Assembly (NCBI RefSeq): GCF_042683125.1
Contig: NZ_JBHUIY010000015.1
Location: 30,011-94,010, forward strand
Length of the DNA stretch: 64,000 nt
Direction: 5' to 3'
Origin: Phaeospirillum tilakii
GTDB lineage: Bacteria; Pseudomonadota; Alphaproteobacteria; Rhodospirillales; Magnetospirillaceae
Shown here: positions 60,248 to 64,000 of the stretch, one piece after another
Layout: each line of letters begins with the position of its first letter
How positions within the stretch are numbered: the first letter of the stretch is position 1
The notes under the pieces: generated by a model
The model's database searches: none
What the model saw: only the letters and a program-made list of their open reading frames with translations
What the model was told of the DNA's origin: nothing
Position numbers and translations under genes: made by a program

Positions 60248-61357
60248 TCAGCGGGCCGGGCGGTTGTCGCGGATCAGGGTCGAGACCGGCACCAGCACCA
60301 GCCCCTTGCCGGCCAGGGTCGGCAGCCAGCCATTGAGCGCGGCGATGGTGGCGTCGTGGGGATGGCCGATGGCGATGGCGAAGCCGGTGCGCCGGGCCCG
60401 GGCCTCGACCTTGGCCAACTGGGCCTGAACCAGGGCGACGCTCTGATCATTGTCGAGGAAGATGTCGCGCGAGGCCACCGGCACGCCGTATTCGCGCGCC
60501 AGTTTGGCGGCGACGCTGCGGTCGGTGGTGACGGAATCGACGAAGGCCAGCCCGCGCCGGCGCAGTTCGGCCATCACCACCGCCATCGCCGCCGGATCGG
60601 CGGTGAAACGGCTGCCCATGTGGTTGTTGATGCCGATATAGCCGTCGAAACGCGACAGCGCCCAATCGAGCCGGCGGCGGATTTCCTCGGCCGACAACCC
60701 GACGGTCAGCGCCTGCGGCCCGGCATCGATCGCGGTGGCCATCGGCTGCATCGGCACATGAACCATCAGCTCGTGGCCGTGACGGCGGGCCTCGCCGGTC
60801 AGCCGGGCCAGATCGGTGGCATAGGTCATGAAGGACAGGGTCAGCGGCCCCGGCATCCTGACCACCTGCTCGGCGCGGCGGCGATCGACCCCGAGATCGT
60901 CGATGATCACCACCACCATCGGCCGGCCGCCGACATGCGGCGCCGGCACGGCATGGCGCAGCCACGGCGCGGTCCCGGCCGGCGGCGCCGGGGGACGCGG
61001 CGGCGGCAGCATCGCCACCTGCGGCTGGGGCGGCTGGGGCGGCGGCGGCGGCAGCGAAACCGGCGGCGGCTCGACCGGAGCGGGCGCGGGCGGGGCTTCC
61101 TCGACCGGGGCCGGCGGCGGGACGGGCTCGGGCTCGGGCTCGACCTGGGGCGGCGGCGGGGGTTCATCGACCACCACCGGCGGCGGCGCGGGCGGAATCG
61201 CCTGGATCACCAGCGGCGGCGGCGGCGCGGGCGGCGGCGTCCGCAGCCCGGACCCGATCCCGACTCCCAGCGCCAGACCAACCGCCAGCATGACGGCCAC
61301 CGCCGCCACCATCGCGCCGGGCCGCTCCCACAGCGGGCGCGGCTCCCTGTTTCGCAT
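60248..61357 (-). CDS. Divergent polysaccharide deacetylase (YibQ/DUF610) with N-terminal anchor and Pro/Glu linker
   Basis: 369 aa from the ATG at 61357 (a GTG at 61369 is also possible). One N-terminal membrane helix (VAAVAVMLAVGLALGVGIG). About 90 residues of Pro/Glu/Val-rich linker follow (PPPPPQVEPEPEPVPPP type), then the deacetylase-like domain from ~residue 145: VVVIIDDLGVDRRRAEQV, ELMVHVPMQPMA, YIGINNHMGSRFT and GFAIAIGHPHDATI. The linker resembles those of TonB and other periplasm-spanning proteins. Substrate unknown; relatives are linked to envelope or polysaccharide processing. Confidence 0.85.
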   Translation of the reverse strand: MRNREPRPLWERPGAMVAAVAVMLAVGLALGVGIGSGLRTPPPAPPPPLVIQAIPPAPPPVVVDEPPPPPQVEPEPEPVPPPAPVEEAPPAPAPVEPPPVSLPPPPPQPPQPQVAMLPPPRPPAPPAGTAPWLRHAVPAPHVGGRPMVVVIIDDLGVDRRRAEQVVRMPGPLTLSFMTYATDLARLTGEARRHGHELMVHVPMQPMATAIDAGPQALTVGLSAEEIRRRLDWALSRFDGYIGINNHMGSRFTADPAAMAVVMAELRRRGLAFVDSVTTDRSVAAKLAREYGVPVASRDIFLDNDQSVALVQAQLAKVEARARRTGFAIAIGHPHDATIAALNGWLPTLAGKGLVLVPVSTLIRDNRPAR

Positions 61358-61477
61358 CCGTTCCCCCACGCGCGGGACTCCCTGCCATCAAGACAGGCGG
61401 TTATAGCCCCGCGCCCGCCTCGAAACCACCCCTCGGCGCGGAGGGGTATCCCGCATCGGCAAAATAGCGAAGCCGGT

Positions 61478-61531
61478 CCAGGAGCCGCCGGCTCCTGGCG
61501 GGTGTGGGCAGAGCCCACGTCTTTTTTTTTA
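61478..61531. repeat. Hairpin repeat unit with terminator beside menC (copy 10)
   Basis: CCAGGAGCC-GCC-GGCTCCTGG (61478-61498), then GTGGGC-AGA-GCCCAC (61504-61518) running into a nine-base T run (61522-61530). The run overlaps the menC stop codon, which on the minus strand reads TAA followed by A's. Right-going it is a full intrinsic terminator; left-going it is the menC 3' hairpin pair. Confidence 0.8.
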
Positions 61532-62527
61532 AAGTCGAGGCGTTACCCCATGACCTTCACCCGCCATCACATCGATGAATCCGCCCCGGATCGGCAGCGG
61601 CGTGGCGACGTCCTCGGCCAGCCAGGACGAGGTGGCGAGGCCATGGGCGAGCGGACCGAGGGCGGCGGCGAGGGCGGCGGTGGCGGCGAGTCCGACCGCC
61701 GATTCGACCAGACTGGTGACCACCACCTCCCCCCCGGCCCGACGGGCGGCGTTGCCGAGCGCCAGCGTCGCCCGCAGCCCGCCGAGGCGGGCCGGCTTCA
61801 GCACCAGCCGCCGCACCGGCAGCGGGTCGGGCAGCCGCCCCGGCTCCAGGCTTTCGTCGAGGGCGAGCGCGAAGGGCGCCGCCGCCTGGAGCGCGGCCAG
61901 GGCGGCGGGGTCGGGATCGCGCAACGGCTCTTCGAGCGAATCGATCGGCAGCCCGGCGAGGGCGGCGATCACCGCCACCGCCTCGTCGCGGCTCCAGGCC
62001 TGGTTGGCATCGAGCCGCAGCCGCACCCCGTCCGGCAGGGCCAGACCGCGCAGCGCCGCCACCTCCTCCCGCCAGGGCGCGAGGCCGAGCTTCAGCTTGA
62101 TCACCGAGAACCCCTCGGCGACCGCCGCCGCCACCCCGTCGAACGGCACCACCGCATTGACCGCCACCCGGTCGGCGGCATCGGGCGCCAACAGCCGGGC
62201 CAGCGGCAAACCGCGCTGGCGGGCGAGCAGATCGAGCAACGCGCCCTCCAGCCCGATGGCGGCGGGCGATGGCGCCAGCCCGGCCAGCGCCTGTTGCGGC
62301 GTCCGGCCGGGCAGCGGCGCGGTCAGGGCGGCGAGGATCCCGGCCGGGTCCTCGTCGCCGGGATCGGGCAGCGGGGCCGGACTGTCGCCCCAGCCGACCC
62401 GCCCGGCGGCGTCCTCGACCCGCACCAGCCAGCCGCGCCGCCGCGTGGCGCCACCCGCCGCGCTGCGCCAGGGCCGGGCCAGCGGCAGGGCGTAGGGAAG
62501 CACCGCGACGGCGGCGACCGGGCTCAC
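61529..62527 (-). CDS. menC: o-Succinylbenzoate synthase
   Basis: Dehydrates SHCHC to o-succinylbenzoate in menaquinone synthesis. 332 aa, enolase superfamily. Catalytic Lys pair region FSVIKLKLGL, metal ligands in RLRLDANQAW (Asp), SLEEPLRDP (Glu) and ALALDESLEP (Asp), and the second Lys in RLVLKPARLGGL. GTG start at 62527 overlaps the menB stop (GTGA). Last gene of menD-menB-menC. Confidence 0.92.
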   Translation of the reverse strand: MSPVAAVAVLPYALPLARPWRSAAGGATRRRGWLVRVEDAAGRVGWGDSPAPLPDPGDEDPAGILAALTAPLPGRTPQQALAGLAPSPAAIGLEGALLDLLARQRGLPLARLLAPDAADRVAVNAVVPFDGVAAAVAEGFSVIKLKLGLAPWREEVAALRGLALPDGVRLRLDANQAWSRDEAVAVIAALAGLPIDSLEEPLRDPDPAALAALQAAAPFALALDESLEPGRLPDPLPVRRLVLKPARLGGLRATLALGNAARRAGGEVVVTSLVESAVGLAATAALAAALGPLAHGLATSSWLAEDVATPLPIRGGFIDVMAGEGHGVTPRL

Positions 62528-63351
62528 GGCCGGCGGGGGAACTTGGAGAAGTCGGGCGCGCGCTTTTCGAGGAAGGCGTTGCGGCCTTCCTGGCCCTCGT
62601 CGGTCATGTAGAACAAGGCGGTGGCGTTGCCGGCCAGTTCCTGCACCCCGGCCAGCCCGTCGCTGTCGGCGTTGAAGGCGGTCTTGAGGATGCGCAGCGC
62701 GGTCGGCGACAGTTCCAGCATCCGCCGGCACCAGGCGATGGTCTCCTCCTCCAGCCGGTCGAGCGGCACCACCGCGTTGATCCAGCCCATCTCCAGCGCC
62801 TCTTGGGCGTCGTACTGGCGGCAGAGGAACCACACTTCCTTGGCCTTCTTGACCCCGATGGTGCGGGCGAGCAGGCCGGCGCCGAACCCGGCGTCGAAGC
62901 TGCCGACCTTGGGGCCGGTCTGGCCGAAGCGGGCATTGTCGGCGGCGATGGTGATGTCGCACAGCAACTGGAGCACGTTGCCGCCGCCGATCGACCAGCC
63001 CGCCACCATCGCCACGATCGGCTTGGGGCAGGTGCGGATCTCGCGCTGAAGATCGAGGGCGTTGAGGTGATGCACCCCGGCCTCGTCCTTGTAGCCGCCA
63101 TCGTCGCCGCGCACGCTCTGGTCGCCGCCGGAGCAGAACGCCTTGGTGCCGGCCCCGGTCAGGATCACCACGCCGACCGAGGAATCGAACCGGGCATGGC
63201 GCAGCGCCCGCATCACCTCCTCCAGCGTCTCGGGACGGAAGGCGTTGTGGACCTGCGGCCGGTTGAGGGTGATGCGGGCGATCCCCTCGGTGCGGTCATA
63301 GAGGATGTCGGTGAAGGCAAACCCCTCGATCGGGGTCCAGACCACGTTCAT
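62524..63351 (-). CDS. menB: 1,4-Dihydroxy-2-naphthoyl-CoA synthase
   Basis: Closes the naphthoquinone ring from o-succinylbenzoyl-CoA. 275 aa, crotonase fold. Oxyanion-hole segments GTKAFCSGGDQSVRG and AGWSIGGGNVLQLLCD. The MenB-specific FGQTGPKVGSFDAGFG and C-terminal QEGRNAFLEKRAPDFSKF set it apart from other crotonases. Start ATG 63351 overlaps the menD stop (ATGA). Confidence 0.97.
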   Translation of the reverse strand: MNVVWTPIEGFAFTDILYDRTEGIARITLNRPQVHNAFRPETLEEVMRALRHARFDSSVGVVILTGAGTKAFCSGGDQSVRGDDGGYKDEAGVHHLNALDLQREIRTCPKPIVAMVAGWSIGGGNVLQLLCDITIAADNARFGQTGPKVGSFDAGFGAGLLARTIGVKKAKEVWFLCRQYDAQEALEMGWINAVVPLDRLEEETIAWCRRMLELSPTALRILKTAFNADSDGLAGVQELAGNATALFYMTDEGQEGRNAFLEKRAPDFSKFPRRP

Positions 63352-64000
63352 AACCAGCTCTCCTTGCAGCAGGCGGCCCACAGGGCGCGGTGGGTGGCGG
63401 TCGAGGCGGCGCGGTCGAGGGCGAGATGCAGCAGCGTCACCCCCGGCGCCGCCAGCGCGGCGGCAAAGCCCGGGGCGGGATCCGCCGCCGCGACCGGGTG
63501 ATAGCGATGGCCCCACACCGCGGCGGCGGCGGCGAAATCGGCCCGCTGCGGGGTCAGCCAGCCATCGCGGAACTCGGGCAGCACGGTCTGGGGCAGATAA
63601 TCGAAGATCGCGCCGCCGCCATTGTCGAGCAGGGCGATCCCGGCCGGGACGGCGATCCCCTGCCCCGCCGCCAGCCCGCCCAGGTCGTGCAGCAGGGCGA
63701 GATCGCCGACCAGGGCGATCCCGGCCGGGAAACCGCCGCCGGCCAGGGCGCCGAAGAAACTGGCGAGGGTGCCGTCGATGCCGCTGACGCCGCGATTGCC
63801 GAGCACGGTGACCGGCTTGGCGGCAGTGCCGGAAAAATCGTCGAGATCGCGCACCGCCATCGAATTGGCGACGAACAGCAGCCCGCCCGGCGGCAGCGCG
63901 TCGAGCGCGGCGGCGACGATGCCGGCCTCGGCCGCCGCCGCTTGCCCGGCCAGCGCGGCCACGCCGGCCTCGGCCGCGCGCCAGCCGGCCAGCCAGCCGG
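63348..64000 (-). CDS. menD: SEPHCHC synthase MenD (N-terminus beyond window)
   Basis: First committed step of menaquinone synthesis, joining isochorismate and 2-oxoglutarate with thiamine diphosphate. Only the last ~217 codons are visible. They hold the C-terminal thiamine-diphosphate domain: VANSMAVRDLDDF, GNRGVSGIDGTLASFFG, LVGDLALLHDLGGL (GDL-type metal/diphosphate motif) and IALLDNGGGAIFDYLPQ. Coupled to menB by ATGA. The upstream part, and probably menF, should lie to the right. Confidence 0.94.
   Translation of the reverse strand, partial: GWLAGWRAAEAGVAALAGQAAAAEAGIVAAALDALPPGGLLFVANSMAVRDLDDFSGTAAKPVTVLGNRGVSGIDGTLASFFGALAGGGFPAGIALVGDLALLHDLGGLAAGQGIAVPAGIALLDNGGGAIFDYLPQTVLPEFRDGWLTPQRADFAAAAAVWGHRYHPVAAADPAPGFAAALAAPGVTLLHLALDRAASTATHRALWAACCKESWL

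Overview
The window is 64 kb of very GC-rich (roughly 70% by eye), densely packed chromosome. I place it in the Alphaproteobacteria, probably Rhodospirillales/Rhodospirillaceae-like. The grounds are the aerobic cobalamin enzymes (CobH/I/J/L), hopanoid genes (hpnC, hpnE), a menaquinone operon (menD-menB-menC), the recG / sdhE-mfd arrangement, an NDUFAF6-like squalene/phytoene-synthase paralogue, and a dacF-type-tmk-holB-metG-tatD-phnP-like order. The genus cannot be fixed from this sequence. No tRNA, rRNA, insertion sequence, prophage or CRISPR array was seen. About 49 protein genes fill the window, almost all recognisable housekeeping or metabolic genes with tight or overlapping stop/start junctions (ATGA, GTGA, TTGA).

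Layout. 0-6.6 kb: a peroxiredoxin (cut by the left edge) and glnE on the minus strand, diverging from a large AsmA/DUF3971 envelope protein. 6.7-10.7 kb: cobalamin genes cobH-cobI-cobJ (minus) diverging from cobL (plus). 10.8-11.5 kb: erpA and an orphan CheY-like receiver. 11.8-17.1 kb (minus): a flavin reductase followed by dnaE; rpoZ; and a cyclophilin-fold protein with a small lipoprotein. 17.2-22.9 kb: MaoC-phosphotransacetylase and acetate kinase (minus) diverge from a Pat-type acyl-CoA-synthetase/GNAT protein, making a C2 and protein-acetylation locus. 23.0-25.3 kb: hybrid cluster protein (hcp) behind an FNR/FixK-like box, convergent with sodB. 25.4-30.2 kb: hpnC-hpnE, a diverging squalene-synthase paralogue and a Kef-type antiporter.

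30.3-43.8 kb (all minus): a peptidoglycan and housekeeping block, in transcription order sdhE-mfd, a class V aminotransferase, mltB, rlpA, a DacF/PBP5-type carboxypeptidase, tmk-holB-metG, tatD and an MBL phosphodiesterase. 44-46.9 kb: recG and yqhA. 46.9-53.8 kb: an unrecognised protein diverging from livHMGF and a histidine kinase that carries its own periplasmic binding domain; no separate binding protein is present. 54-60.2 kb: TrpB2 and a chemoreceptor (minus), then a TPR/glycosyltransferase-like protein and wecB (plus). 60.2-64 kb (minus): a YibQ-like deacetylase with a long Pro/Glu linker, and menD (cut by the right edge)-menB-menC.

The most distinctive non-coding feature is a dispersed family of intergenic hairpin modules, at least ten sites. 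They have conserved architecture but arm sequences that change in a compensated way. Several form inverted pairs around a conserved spacer, and several end in T-tracts that make them terminator-like. The two best biological leads are this repeat family and the liv operon with its binding-protein-like kinase.
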